Shown here in pieces: positions 39,447-45,496 of a stretch of DNA of 45,496 nucleotides. The notes under the pieces were generated by a model. The model saw only the letters and a program-made list of their open reading frames with translations. It did no database searches and was not told where the DNA came from. This DNA is from a virus. Position 1 is the stretch's first letter. Each line of letters starts with the position of its first letter. The stretch spans positions 1-45,496 of the IMG/VR virus record IMGVR_UViG_3300009320_000030, one strand, 5' to 3'. Both the position numbers and the translations under genes were made by a program.

Positions 39447-40324
39447 TTCTTTTCTTCTAACCTCTTTCTTAGTGCAACGAAGAGGTCAGCTCTCGATTTC
39501 ATGTCCTCTACTTCTGCCCCGGAGAGAGGCGTTAATTTGAGCTCTCTAAATGTTCTGATCAGGGAATCGTTCATCCTTGAGAAGTCAAAGTATTTTCCTT
39601 TTCCAGCATGGTAGGCGAGCCCTCTCTCTATTTGGATTATGAGAAGGCCTATCATAGTTTTGAGTTCCTCCCTGCAGGAACGGAGGCCATCCTTCCCGAT
39701 GTCTTTGAAAATCTGTTCAAGCCTTTCTTTTTCCTGTTCTGACAGTCTGAAGTTCTTGGCATAGATGCCGTGTCGGGTAACTGCTTTTCTTTGTTTTTCC
39801 TTGCCCTTTTTGGTCTTGATGCCTGTTGATTTTCCTCCATGCATTCTACATCTTTTCGAGGATCGCATGGGGTAATGTTTGCACGGGACGCCTGAGCGGG
39901 TTTTAGCACCACAGATTGGATGCCCCGCTTCCTTCTCTCCCTTCTTGATTTTCTTCTGCCACTTCTTGGATCTGAGGTTATGTTTCTTAGACGTAGTGCC
40001 TAACTTTCCAGTCTTCACTTCAAATAACCGCAGCTGGCCTTTCACAGGAAACTTCTTGATTGGTTTGATATTCTCCAATACCCAAGAGAAAGCTTTAGGA
40101 TATATCTTACAGCAGGCAGCCATCTCATCCTTCTTTGTCATCTCCCTGCAGTCCACCAGCTCTGCAGTGGCGAAGGCATAGCCGCTTATAGGGGACTTAG
40201 GTGTCTTGCTTGCACATAGGAGAAGCGGGCCTCGATGCTCTGTCTGCCATAGCCTGGTCTCAATCGTTTTCTTTCCTTCCAATATCATGCCGGCCCATGG
40301 TTCCTTGATACATATTGCTTTCAT
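39443..40324 (-). CDS. ASCH domain fused through KLGTT to an HGG-type small terminase (293 aa)
   Basis: Residues 1-105: MKAICIKEPWAGMILEGKKT, IETRLWQT, GYAFATAELVDC, an ASCH/PUA-like domain that binds RNA or modified nucleotides. KLGTT (15-nt repeat at 39993) follows. The second part carries CGAKTRSGVPCKHYP, RCRMHGGKSTG and a helical tail, the Cys/His HGG motif of a common phage small-terminase-like family found next to large terminase. The two halves are normally separate proteins, so the repeat appears to join unrelated genes. Overlaps terL by four bases. Confidence 0.7.
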   Translation of the reverse strand: MKAICIKEPWAGMILEGKKTIETRLWQTEHRGPLLLCASKTPKSPISGYAFATAELVDCREMTKKDEMAACCKIYPKAFSWVLENIKPIKKFPVKGQLRLFEVKTGKLGTTSKKHNLRSKKWQKKIKKGEKEAGHPICGAKTRSGVPCKHYPMRSSKRCRMHGGKSTGIKTKKGKEKQRKAVTRHGIYAKNFRLSEQEKERLEQIFKDIGKDGLRSCREELKTMIGLLIIQIERGLAYHAGKGKYFDFSRMNDSLIRTFRELKLTPLSGAEVEDMKSRADLFVALRKRLEEKK

Positions 40325-40328
40325 TTCT

Positions 40329-41573
40329 TTATTCCAACAACTCTGCTAATGTGTCCTCGAAAACGTCATCCTCCTGAGAATCTTCCAATGGAGTGGTCCG
40401 CACAACCCCAATAACCTTCATTGATAATTTGTCTCCCGGGTTGAGGTGTAGGGTCTTCGTCAGCTTAATAGGGCATTGCATTCGTCTCTCGCATCTACTT
40501 CCCTCCTTTGCCTTCCGTATCGTAAATTCCAAGTCTGCGTTAATCAGCTCCAGACCATCATCTGTTTTCAGCGTGTTAGAACATTCCTCAGCCAATCTGA
40601 TACATTCCCCCTTTAGCTTATTTAGGCTCGCCCGTATAGCCGCTTTGTCCAATGAATAGGCCATCCGAGAAATCATATTCTTGCTGTTGTGGAGCCGTGA
40701 ACTCAGTCTGAAGCAGGACTGGGAGAGTGTCATCAATTTGTTCTCTTTGTTCAGTTTGCTTTTGCACGTTCCGAGACCCGAGTGCCGATTCATGCCAACG
40801 CCTTTCTCCAAGAGCTCGTCTATTATATGCTTCAGTGAGATGTACCTCCACCCCTCAGCAATCATTTTTTCATAGATCTTCACCCTCAGTTTGTTGTCCC
40901 GTATCCTGGTCAACTCATACGCCTGTTTAACTGTGATATATCCACTATGCATTAATCTCTCTGCCTCTACCTGGTTTTTTGTAGTAATCACGAAAGATTT
41001 CAACCTGTTCGGCAGATCCATAAGTCTCAGGTATTGCTGTGCTGAAGAGCCGCTTATGTCAATTAGTTTTAATAATCTTCTACACTCGAATACATCATCA
41101 TCAGTGAAGTTCGCACAAATCCCTTTGGTGCAGGGGGCCTTGCCACGGGTCTCCCATGATTTCAGCTGGCCTACGAGAGAGTAAGCATAAACTGGGTTGT
41201 TGTTCACCACTTCCAATGTGCATAACACGTGGAATATTGCTTGGGCCTTTTCAATTGGGTTGAAGTCTTTTCTCAATGCGTTCTCTACTGCCAAATCAAG
41301 AACCATGTCTTCTTTAGTCGATTTCATTCGGACTATCGCAGGTATTGTTTTCTGCCTGAGTAATTTGAATGCTCTGAGTCTTCTGTGCCCCGCAACCAAA
41401 ATATAGTTATCTGCATTCTCGATCTCTACTACGGACACCGGCTGCATTAAACCTCTTGCATATATGTTGTCAGCTAAGGCCCGTAGGCCCATCTTTGAGT
41501 ATCTCTTTCTTGGTTGGTAAGGATTGTCCTTGATCTTATTCAGATCTATGTTGAGCACCCGTAAATCGTTCAT
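40329..41573 (-). CDS. Second ParB-like protein (414 aa)
   Basis: Start at ATG 41573 (MNDLRVLNIDLNKIKDNPYQ), overlapping the upstream stop. Residues 1-110 hold the ParB domain: DNPYQPRKR, LMQPVSVVEI, AGHRRLRAFKLLRQKTIPAI, LAVENALRKDFNPIEKAQ. A helical HTH region follows with ITVKQAYELTRI. The C-terminal half is unlike the first ParB (1943-3457). A CTKGIC pair may bind metal. Two divergent ParB proteins in one virus may serve partition and replication or transcription control separately. Confidence 0.8.
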   Translation of the reverse strand: MNDLRVLNIDLNKIKDNPYQPRKRYSKMGLRALADNIYARGLMQPVSVVEIENADNYILVAGHRRLRAFKLLRQKTIPAIVRMKSTKEDMVLDLAVENALRKDFNPIEKAQAIFHVLCTLEVVNNNPVYAYSLVGQLKSWETRGKAPCTKGICANFTDDDVFECRRLLKLIDISGSSAQQYLRLMDLPNRLKSFVITTKNQVEAERLMHSGYITVKQAYELTRIRDNKLRVKIYEKMIAEGWRYISLKHIIDELLEKGVGMNRHSGLGTCKSKLNKENKLMTLSQSCFRLSSRLHNSKNMISRMAYSLDKAAIRASLNKLKGECIRLAEECSNTLKTDDGLELINADLEFTIRKAKEGSRCERRMQCPIKLTKTLHLNPGDKLSMKVIGVVRTTPLEDSQEDDVFEDTLAELLE

Positions 41574-41758
41574 TCGATCACCTTCTGGAAGCATTCCTCA
41601 TGGAATCTTATTTCCTTGCTGTCTTTATCCCAAAACCTGATTGCAATTCCCTCAGATATTACCTTTTTACAGAGCGAACAAATACAGTCAGATGTCCCAG
41701 CATCTGGACTATTCTCGAATCGCTGGATCTTATTCAGGTATTCTTTCTTGATTTTCAT
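41570..41758 (-). CDS. Small Cys/His protein (62 aa)
   Basis: MKIKKEYLNKIQRFENSPD, then CICSLCKKVI and FHEECFQKV, giving CxxC...HxxxC ligands of a treble-clef or ribbon fold, like the protein at 10545. Overlaps the ParB start (ATGA) and the winged-helix gene end. Function unknown. Confidence 0.6.
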   Translation of the reverse strand: MKIKKEYLNKIQRFENSPDAGTSDCICSLCKKVISEGIAIRFWDKDSKEIRFHEECFQKVIE

Positions 41759-41942
41759 ATAATCTGTACTTCCTTCTGGAATTTTGATTGAATTCCTGTC
41801 TGACTAAGCCCTTTGTGATCAATTGGGAAATTTTCCAGCGGATGTTTGCAGCCGTGGCTGAAAAGTCCTCCTCTATCCACTCGGGTCTACATCCCGGATG
41901 AGTCCTGATATATTCCAGCAGGCGATCTTGAGTAATGATCAT
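41730..41942 (-). CDS. Winged-helix protein starting directly after the repeat (70 aa)
   Basis: MIITQDRLLEYIRTHPGCRP, then TAANIRWKISQLITKGLV and NSRRKYRLYE: helix, recognition helix and wing of a small transcription regulator. The start ATG lies one base after the 15-nt repeat (41944-41958), which itself abuts the end of a tRNA gene. Upstream in-frame codons translate tRNA and are not coding. Confidence 0.65.
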   Translation of the reverse strand: MIITQDRLLEYIRTHPGCRPEWIEEDFSATAANIRWKISQLITKGLVRQEFNQNSRRKYRLYENQERIPE

Positions 41943-41957
41943 TGTAGTGCCTAACTT

Positions 41958-42112
41958 TGGAACCGGCAGGGTTCGAACCTGCACGAACGCAGTCCAGTTG
42001 CACATTTAGCTTACACGTTTTCGGAATACTCATATCGTCATTCAAGCGTCACCTACTCTTGCATCCTTTGTTCTTAAGCTATGTTAGCGGCTACCCGTTT
42101 CGCCACGGCTCC
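41958..42112 (-). tRNA. tRNA, probably Leu, with an intervening sequence
   Basis: Acceptor GGAGCCG pairs with CGGTTCC, discriminator A. The D arm GTGGCGAAACGGGTAGCCGC is typical of tRNA-Leu. T arm GCAGG-TTCGAAC-CCTGC and a long variable arm (GGAC-TGC-GTTC) fit class II. Between D and variable arms are about 80 extra bases. CTTAAGA near the anticodon position would give UAA, and AGCTTA can pair with TAAGCT near the 3' side, as in archaeal bulge-helix-bulge introns, but I could not place the splice sites exactly. It ends where a 15-nt repeat begins. Confidence 0.65.
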
Positions 42113-42113
42113 A

Positions 42114-42187
42114 TTGCGGAGAGCAGATTCGAACTGCAAACTTCGGGGTCATGGGCCCTGCGTGCTGCCTGATTACACTACTCCGCA
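42114..42187 (-). tRNA. tRNA with probable CAU anticodon
   Basis: Acceptor TGCGGAG/CTCCGCA (7 bp), D arm GTGT...GCAC, anticodon stem around CCCATGA giving CAU at positions 34-36, T arm with GTTCGAATC, discriminator A, no encoded CCA. Position 33 is C rather than U and the anticodon stem has an A-C mismatch, so identity (Met or modified Ile) and function are uncertain. It is one base from the Leu-type tRNA. Confidence 0.7.
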
Positions 42188-42342
42188 GTTTTGGTTTGCC
42201 TCCGTCTTTCCTTATTAATTTTCTTGATGGTAAGCTCAAGCGCAAGTGCCAGGTCCTCATTCAGTTCATGCAGCTTTAGCCTCTCATCCTTGAAGTTGAT
42301 GAAGAGGGAATAGCCGAGTTTGTTAATCTTGAGACTATTCAT
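42178..42342 (-). CDS. Small helical protein before the tRNA genes (54 aa)
   Basis: ATG at 42342: MNSLKINKLGYSLFINFKDE, then a Leu-rich helix (LHELNEDLALALELTIKKIN) and a basic end. Its TAG lies within the first ten bases of the CAU tRNA, so the mRNA and tRNA precursor share a transcript. Overlaps the methyltransferase gene's end by eight bases. Function unknown. Confidence 0.55.
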   Translation of the reverse strand: MNSLKINKLGYSLFINFKDERLKLHELNEDLALALELTIKKINKERRRQTKTAE

Positions 42343-43000
42343 CCTTACCCCCTTTCTTAAAGATCATGAAATACGAATGCTTCTTGTTGGCGTAAGGAAC
42401 ATTAGCTAAATTCGCCATCCTATGCCTCATAATTCCTCTGAAAATTATAAGGTCATAGAATTCCAGGTTCTTGAAAATTTCAACCGCTGTTATGTGCAGC
42501 GGATAGAACTTCTTTTTATAATGCCTGTCCTGAATTTTGAAGATTAAAATCCCCCCGGGTTTAAGAATCCTGTGTATCTCCGGATAGGCCGCTGATAAAA
42601 GTTTTGGGATGTCTTCCAGGGAGATTTCAGTATAGAGTTCTACGGCCCTGGCGTTGCCTGGAGAAAACATATGATGGCCAGATCCGTAAGGGGGATCGAA
42701 GACAACCACATCTGCTATCTCATCAGCAAGGGGGAGTTTCTTGGTGATGTCGGCCGTGAAATCGTTGCCGGGGAGATCTCTGATGTCCCCAAATATGAAT
42801 TTATATTCGTTGCCTTTAAGGTCTGCCTGAGTATTCTGGATTCTTTTCTGAATTCCAACCAGGTTCTTGTAGAATTCCTTATATCCGGAGCATGGATCCA
42901 CCACTACAGCTGGAGGAGGACAATACTGCCTGAGTATTCTGGGAAATATCTCCTTCAACGGAGTTTTCCATCCAAGGATTACTGAGGAAATGTTAGTCAT
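42335..43000 (-). CDS. DNA adenine/cytosine-N methyltransferase (221 aa)
   Basis: Start at ATG 43000 (MTNISSVILGWK), overlapping the upstream stop. Motif I-like VVVDPCSGYKEF, catalytic VVFDPPYGSGHH (DPPY), IHRILKPGGILIFKIQD (post-motif strand) and a C-terminal core ending KKHSYFMIFKKG. DPPY indicates N6-adenine or N4-cytosine methylation. Probably modifies viral DNA against restriction; target sequence is not visible. Confidence 0.78.
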   Translation of the reverse strand: MTNISSVILGWKTPLKEIFPRILRQYCPPPAVVVDPCSGYKEFYKNLVGIQKRIQNTQADLKGNEYKFIFGDIRDLPGNDFTADITKKLPLADEIADVVVFDPPYGSGHHMFSPGNARAVELYTEISLEDIPKLLSAAYPEIHRILKPGGILIFKIQDRHYKKKFYPLHITAVEIFKNLEFYDLIIFRGIMRHRMANLANVPYANKKHSYFMIFKKGGKDE

Positions 43001-43182
43001 GGTAAGGAAGAACGGATCAATTTCTTGCTGTTGGCTGCTGCTAATGCTGTCAGAGCTTCTAACCTGCACCCGTTTCTCCTAATGATTTTCCTAATTCTAC
43101 CCGTCTTTCTGCAGATTTTATAACAGACTCTATCGGTGCTGTGAATTTCCAGCTTCAATGCAATGAGGTCCATAAGGTTCAT
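42997..43182 (-). CDS. Small basic protein (61 aa)
   Basis: MNLMDLIALKLEIHSTDRVC then CRKTGRIRKIIRRNGCRLEA and a short helical tail. Basic and Cys-containing, possibly nucleic-acid binding. Overlaps both neighbours by four bases in a tight operon. Confidence 0.55.
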   Translation of the reverse strand: MNLMDLIALKLEIHSTDRVCYKICRKTGRIRKIIRRNGCRLEALTALAAANSKKLIRSSLP

Positions 43183-43415
43183 AACCTTGTCACCTCCATT
43201 ATGAGTCCAGAAACTTTAAATTTTACCTGTACCTCCCATTCTTCATCGTCATCCAATCCACCGAAAGACAAAACCCAAACTCCGTCATCCGGATTTGTTG
43301 CATCATCATCGATGTCGTAGTCTCTCAGTTGTTGCTCAATATCCACTTTTTTTTCTCCCATCTTAATCTCTTTTGGCAAACCACACATCCGTATTAAATC
43401 AACATTTCTTCCCAT
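43179..43415 (-). CDS. Small acidic protein (78 aa)
   Basis: Start at ATG 43415 (MGRNVDLIRMCGL), preceded by GGAGGT. Contains a helix (KKVDIEQQLRDYDIDDDAT) and a beta-rich half (GVWVLSFGGLDDDEEWEVQV, KFKVSGLIMEVTRL). Upstream codons of the longer frame overlap another small gene. Function unknown. Confidence 0.6.
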   Translation of the reverse strand: MGRNVDLIRMCGLPKEIKMGEKKVDIEQQLRDYDIDDDATNPDDGVWVLSFGGLDDDEEWEVQVKFKVSGLIMEVTRL

Positions 43416-43542
43416 TTGTTTTACCTCCAACCCCTTTTTGGGGGGATTTTCGTACCTCGCTACTGATCTTCTTGAAAGTTTCGAAAGCTTCCTCGCTGAT
43501 TTTATCTGACAGTCGAATAAGTTCATCTCCTTCGTTTTTCAA
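43399..43542 (-). CDS. Possible small helical protein from a TTG start (47 aa)
   Basis: In a frame other than the neighbours, TTG 43542 opens KNEGDELIRLSDKISEEAF..., an amphipathic helix, ending KTNGKKC at TGA 43399-43401. The composition is protein-like and it fills the gap between neighbours, but the start is weak and a GGGG hairpin (43433-43447) lies inside. Confidence 0.35.
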   Translation of the reverse strand: MKNEGDELIRLSDKISEEAFETFKKISSEVRKSPQKGVGGKTNGKKC

Positions 43543-43771
43543 AAGGGTAGAACTTCTGTTGTATCTCAGTTACGAACCAATCTATTCCTTCACCGGTTAT
43601 TGCTTTTTTCATTACGAGGAGATCTCGCTTACAGGTGGAGCAACAGTCCAGCTCGACAATAGAGTCTCTGCCTAAACTATCTTTGAGAAAGGAAGAGTCT
43701 GCATCCTTAATGAGACATCTCCTGCATTTTGGCTGCTTCTTTATCTCGTCATTTGACGCTGTTGAAATCAT
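43523..43771 (-). CDS. Small zinc-ribbon protein (82 aa)
   Basis: MISTASNDEIKKQPKCRRC, then VELDCCSTCKRDL: CxxC...CxxC zinc ribbon followed by a helix and basic end. ATG lies eight bases after a 15-nt repeat (43780-43794). It overlaps the 3' end of the HAD gene. Function unknown. Confidence 0.6.
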   Translation of the reverse strand: MISTASNDEIKKQPKCRRCLIKDADSSFLKDSLGRDSIVELDCCSTCKRDLLVMKKAITGEGIDWFVTEIQQKFYPFEKRRR

Positions 43772-44099
43772 CGTAATTCGTAGTGCCTAACTTTCTTTCC
43801 AGTTCCTCCCATGATGAACAGGCTTTATCATCAAGGAAGTAGTCTGCCAGTGGCTTTACTGCGGTAAGATTTTTGAAATAATTTAGAATTCCCTCTCTCT
43901 CTAAGAAGTTGTAAACATGAGCAGCTGCCTCTGTGTTTGCCATCCTGCAGGAAAATAGAATCAAATCGTGATCTCTGGAGAGCCTCCTGAGTCTCTCTTT
44001 GACGCCCTCCTGAAGTTTCCCAAAATGCTCTGGGCCTTTCCATCCATCGTATTCTACAATGATGCCGTCAAGATCGGTAGCTATAGTTTTTCTTTCCAT
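43749..44099 (-). CDS. HAD-superfamily phosphatase-like protein with KLGTT tail (116 aa)
   Basis: Start at ATG 44099 (MERKTIATDLDGIIVEY): DLDG is the HAD motif I, LILFSCRMAN fits motif II position, KPLADYFLDDKA motif IV. It resembles the small phage/archaeal HAD phosphatases acting on nucleotides or sugar phosphates. The C-terminus is KLGTT (15-nt repeat at 43780) plus NYDDFNSVK, beyond the normal fold. Confidence 0.7.
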   Translation of the reverse strand: MERKTIATDLDGIIVEYDGWKGPEHFGKLQEGVKERLRRLSRDHDLILFSCRMANTEAAAHVYNFLEREGILNYFKNLTAVKPLADYFLDDKACSSWEELERKLGTTNYDDFNSVK

Positions 44100-44896
44100 G
44101 GTAGATCTGGGTGTAACTCGGGGAAGTTTAGCTTGAATCCTGCCTGAGGAGACGACCACTGGTCCTGAAATGTAGTGCCTAACTCCCTCTTAAATTTTTC
44201 AGCCCTGGCCCTGAAATTCTTGGTGAAGTGATACTTGTGAAGCTCGGATAATCTGATTGCGAGATCAATACAAAGCCTTAAAGTCAGAGAAGAACGATAT
44301 TGTATCTTTCCCGGAGTCGGAAGCTCATAGAGATCATAGAACTGTTTTACGATGTCGAACTGTTCTCGTTTGGTATGGGAGTAAGGGTTTATCTTGTCAA
44401 TGATCTCAGAAACCTTTTTTGCTTGGGAAATTCGAATAGAATAACTGTTGACTCCCTCAGATATCGAAATCCTGTCCTGCAGATTCAGTTTATCGAGAAC
44501 ATAAATCAGGTCTTTTTCTTTGTTTGAGAAAACATTTAGTACGACAGTCATATAGCAGTTCCCAGAAGACTGCCTCTTAATCTGAATCATAACAGTCCCG
44601 TTTGCATCAAAGAAGCCAGCAAACCATATCCAGAAGTCGTCTGTTTCATTGCTTTTAAATGTGCAGGTTGCTTTGGGGATTGGATAACCATTAATGAGAA
44701 CGGAATCAAAATTACTGTCTTCATAAGTGAAGCCATTGGATACTGGTCTTGGATGCTCGAATCTCTTGGGGGAATGAAGTTGGACATCATTAGCTCTAAG
44801 AATTTCATATAATTTTGACCTGTACAGGCCGAACCTGTCGCAGGCTTCCCTCCAACCCTTTTCTCTATAAACTTTTATGATCTCATCGATGTTCAT
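44081..44896 (-). CDS. LAGLIDADG homing-endonuclease-like protein with HTH (271 aa)
   Basis: Start at ATG 44896 (MNIDEIIKVYREKGW). Residues 1-40 form an HTH (WREACDRFGLYRSKLYEILR). The LAGLIDADG-type helix is WIWFAGFFDANGTVMIQIKR (about residue 88); one motif is evident, so it may dimerise. The helical C-terminal half follows. At the end the 15-nt repeat (44172-44186) gives ELGTT and a 28-residue tail. It is a free-standing gene with no host intron or intein in sight, so it may act as a regulator or as a selfish endonuclease. Confidence 0.7.
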   Translation of the reverse strand: MNIDEIIKVYREKGWREACDRFGLYRSKLYEILRANDVQLHSPKRFEHPRPVSNGFTYEDSNFDSVLINGYPIPKATCTFKSNETDDFWIWFAGFFDANGTVMIQIKRQSSGNCYMTVVLNVFSNKEKDLIYVLDKLNLQDRISISEGVNSYSIRISQAKKVSEIIDKINPYSHTKREQFDIVKQFYDLYELPTPGKIQYRSSLTLRLCIDLAIRLSELHKYHFTKNFRARAEKFKRELGTTFQDQWSSPQAGFKLNFPELHPDLPWKEKL

Positions 44897-44974
44897 TTTT
44901 TTTAGCCTATCCAGCCTGGAGCTAGCCGGGGAATATCCTCCGTGAGAGGTGATAGACCGCACCGGAGTCTGGAG

Positions 44975-45139
44975 CTATACGATTTTCAGGGATCCAGTGA
45001 TCTGCTTTATCTCATCTTCATTGAGGAAAATCTCAACTTCTTTTTCCTGAGAGTCTTTGACCTTCAGGCTAACAAAGCCATCACCTTTTTTCTTAATTTC
45101 CGCATACTGTCCGTCCTGCAACGGTATTTCAATTTTCAT
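44975..45139 (-). CDS. Small beta-rich protein (54 aa)
   Basis: Start at ATG 45139 (MKIEIPLQDGQYAEIKKKGD), overlapping the stop of the junction-spanning gene. Strands FVSLKVKDSQEKEVEIFLNE and a C-terminal helix EIKQITGSLKIV. Function unknown. Confidence 0.6.
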   Translation of the reverse strand: MKIEIPLQDGQYAEIKKKGDGFVSLKVKDSQEKEVEIFLNEDEIKQITGSLKIV

Positions 45140-45496
45140 TTTCGATGATTCCTCATCCATAAGAACTTTGCGAAAGTGACACCTTGGGCGACAGTTCTCT
45201 TGCAGCCCTCACTCTTTGAAATTTTCCTTACCGACTGGATGTCTTTGACGGTAATTTTACCCTCAGCGATAGCATCAATGAAATCAGCGAATCTCTCCAT
45301 ATGGTCTGCTGATTTACCATTGTCCCTGAATTCCAGCTCTGGCCAGCCCTTTGACCAATCTATAATGAATGTCTTGCCCTGAACTGGCTCGATGTTTGGG
45401 TTTGGAGGCAGCTGCATGGCGTGTTCCTGTGCTGACAGCGTGATGACTGAACCCTTTCTGATCTGGCCTAATTTCAGCCCTGGATGAATTCCCTCC
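45136..45496 (-). CDS. Winged-helix protein, 3' part of the junction-spanning gene
   Basis: C-terminal part of the same reading frame as 1-673. It ends NHRK and stops at 45136-45138, where the stop TGA overlaps the ATG of the next gene (45139). An internal ATG at 45417 exists, but the frame stays open upstream through the terminal repeat, so this is not an independent gene. The C-terminal stretch (MERFADFIDAIAEGKITVKD) is helical and may be a dimerisation or second DNA-binding segment; that is inference. Confidence 0.8.
   Translation of the reverse strand, partial: EGIHPGLKLGQIRKGSVITLSAQEHAMQLPPNPNIEPVQGKTFIIDWSKGWPELEFRDNGKSADHMERFADFIDAIAEGKITVKDIQSVRKISKSEGCKRTVAQGVTFAKFLWMRNHRK
45378..45496. 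repeat. Terminal direct repeat (right copy)
   Basis: Exact duplicate of the first 119 bases of the window. It should be counted once when the circle is closed. Confidence 0.95.

Larger units (their letters stand above)
6723..44186 (-). repeat. Dispersed 15-nt repeat family (KLGTT repeat)
   Basis: Minus-strand consensus AAAGTTAGGCACTAC(A). Copies, plus-strand coordinates: 6723-6736, 6769-6782 (degenerate), 10527-10541, 15245-15259, 22046-22060, 29487-29501, 30121-30135 and 30136-30150 (tandem), 30997-31011 and 31012-31026 (tandem), 31426-31440, 32671-32685, 33535-33549, 36335-36349, 37824-37838, 38188-38202, 39993-40007, 41944-41958, 43780-43794, 44172-44186. One opposite-strand copy lacking a G lies at 13686-13700. 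Inside genes the reading frame is always Lys-Leu-Gly-Thr-Thr (first residue Lys, Arg or Glu). Tandem copies have a 15-base period, which keeps frame. Copies concentrate at 29-44 kb. Confidence 0.9.

Noticed and set aside
6723-44186. CRISPR array or adaptor contamination as source of the 15-nt repeat
   Set aside because: Spacing is irregular, from 15 bases to many kilobases, and copies lie within genes, so it is no CRISPR array. Flanks are unique, frames stay open and copies carry point changes, which argues against adaptor sequence.
44081-44896. The 15-nt repeat as the cleavage target of the LAGLIDADG protein
   Set aside because: About 19 intact targets in the virus's own genome would be self-destructive, and no insertion history links the gene to the repeat beyond its C-terminal copy.

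Overview
The window is a complete circular replicon seen as a linear contig. Bases 1-119 are repeated exactly at 45378-45496, so the genome is about 45,377 bp, and one gene runs across the join. It carries a head-tail virus morphogenesis set: HGG-type small terminase, large terminase, portal, prohead protease with scaffold, HK97-like major capsid protein and connectors. It also carries a tyrosine integrase with a zinc ribbon. An archaeal host is likely. The evidence is TATA boxes about 25 nt upstream of starts with very short leaders, a tRNA with an intervening sequence, ribbon-helix-helix and winged-helix regulators, the integrase type, and LamG/DUF2341-like glycosylation-rich surface proteins. 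I see no tape-measure, sheath or DNA polymerase gene, so this looks like a short-tailed or unusual temperate archaeal virus that replicates mainly on host machinery.

Layout: nearly all genes are on the minus strand, so they are read from high to low coordinates. Region 36.4-45.4 kb plus 0-4.1 kb holds small regulators, DNA methyltransferases, ParB-like proteins, a LAGLIDADG protein, two tRNAs and the terminase. Region 4.1-6.5 kb is a control/integration block with the only clear plus-strand genes. Region 6.8-13.5 kb is a run of small unknown early-type proteins, several sharing an N-terminal peptide and separated by related hairpins. Region 13.5-15.3 kb is mostly non-coding and highly structured. 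Region 15.3-36 kb is structural: two giant surface proteins, a membrane-anchored trypsin-like protease, connectors, capsid, scaffold, a 1374-residue multidomain protein (PP-loop sulfotransferase-like, nucleotidyltransferase, DNA ligase, two LigD-type phosphoesterase modules), holin-like proteins and portal.

Four systems stand out as possibly undescribed. (1) A 15-nt repeat, read on the minus strand as AAGTTAGGCACTACA, occurs about 19 times with one orientation strongly preferred. Inside genes it is always read as Lys-Leu-Gly-Thr-Thr, often at domain junctions or just before a start codon, and twice it supplies a stop codon. (2) An array of five three-way-junction folds lies at 14698-15187, with unrelated stem sequences but a fixed CCC-loop-GGG-CTTG core. 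(3) Five early proteins share an N-terminal peptide like KEAGGNPAG, encoded by a small hairpin and accompanied by a family of intergenic hairpins. (4) GAATTC is several-fold over-represented. Three intergenic islands (6.5-6.8, 13.5-15.3, 35.8-36.4 kb) share these structural modules. Function assignments rest on motifs read by eye; no database search was run.
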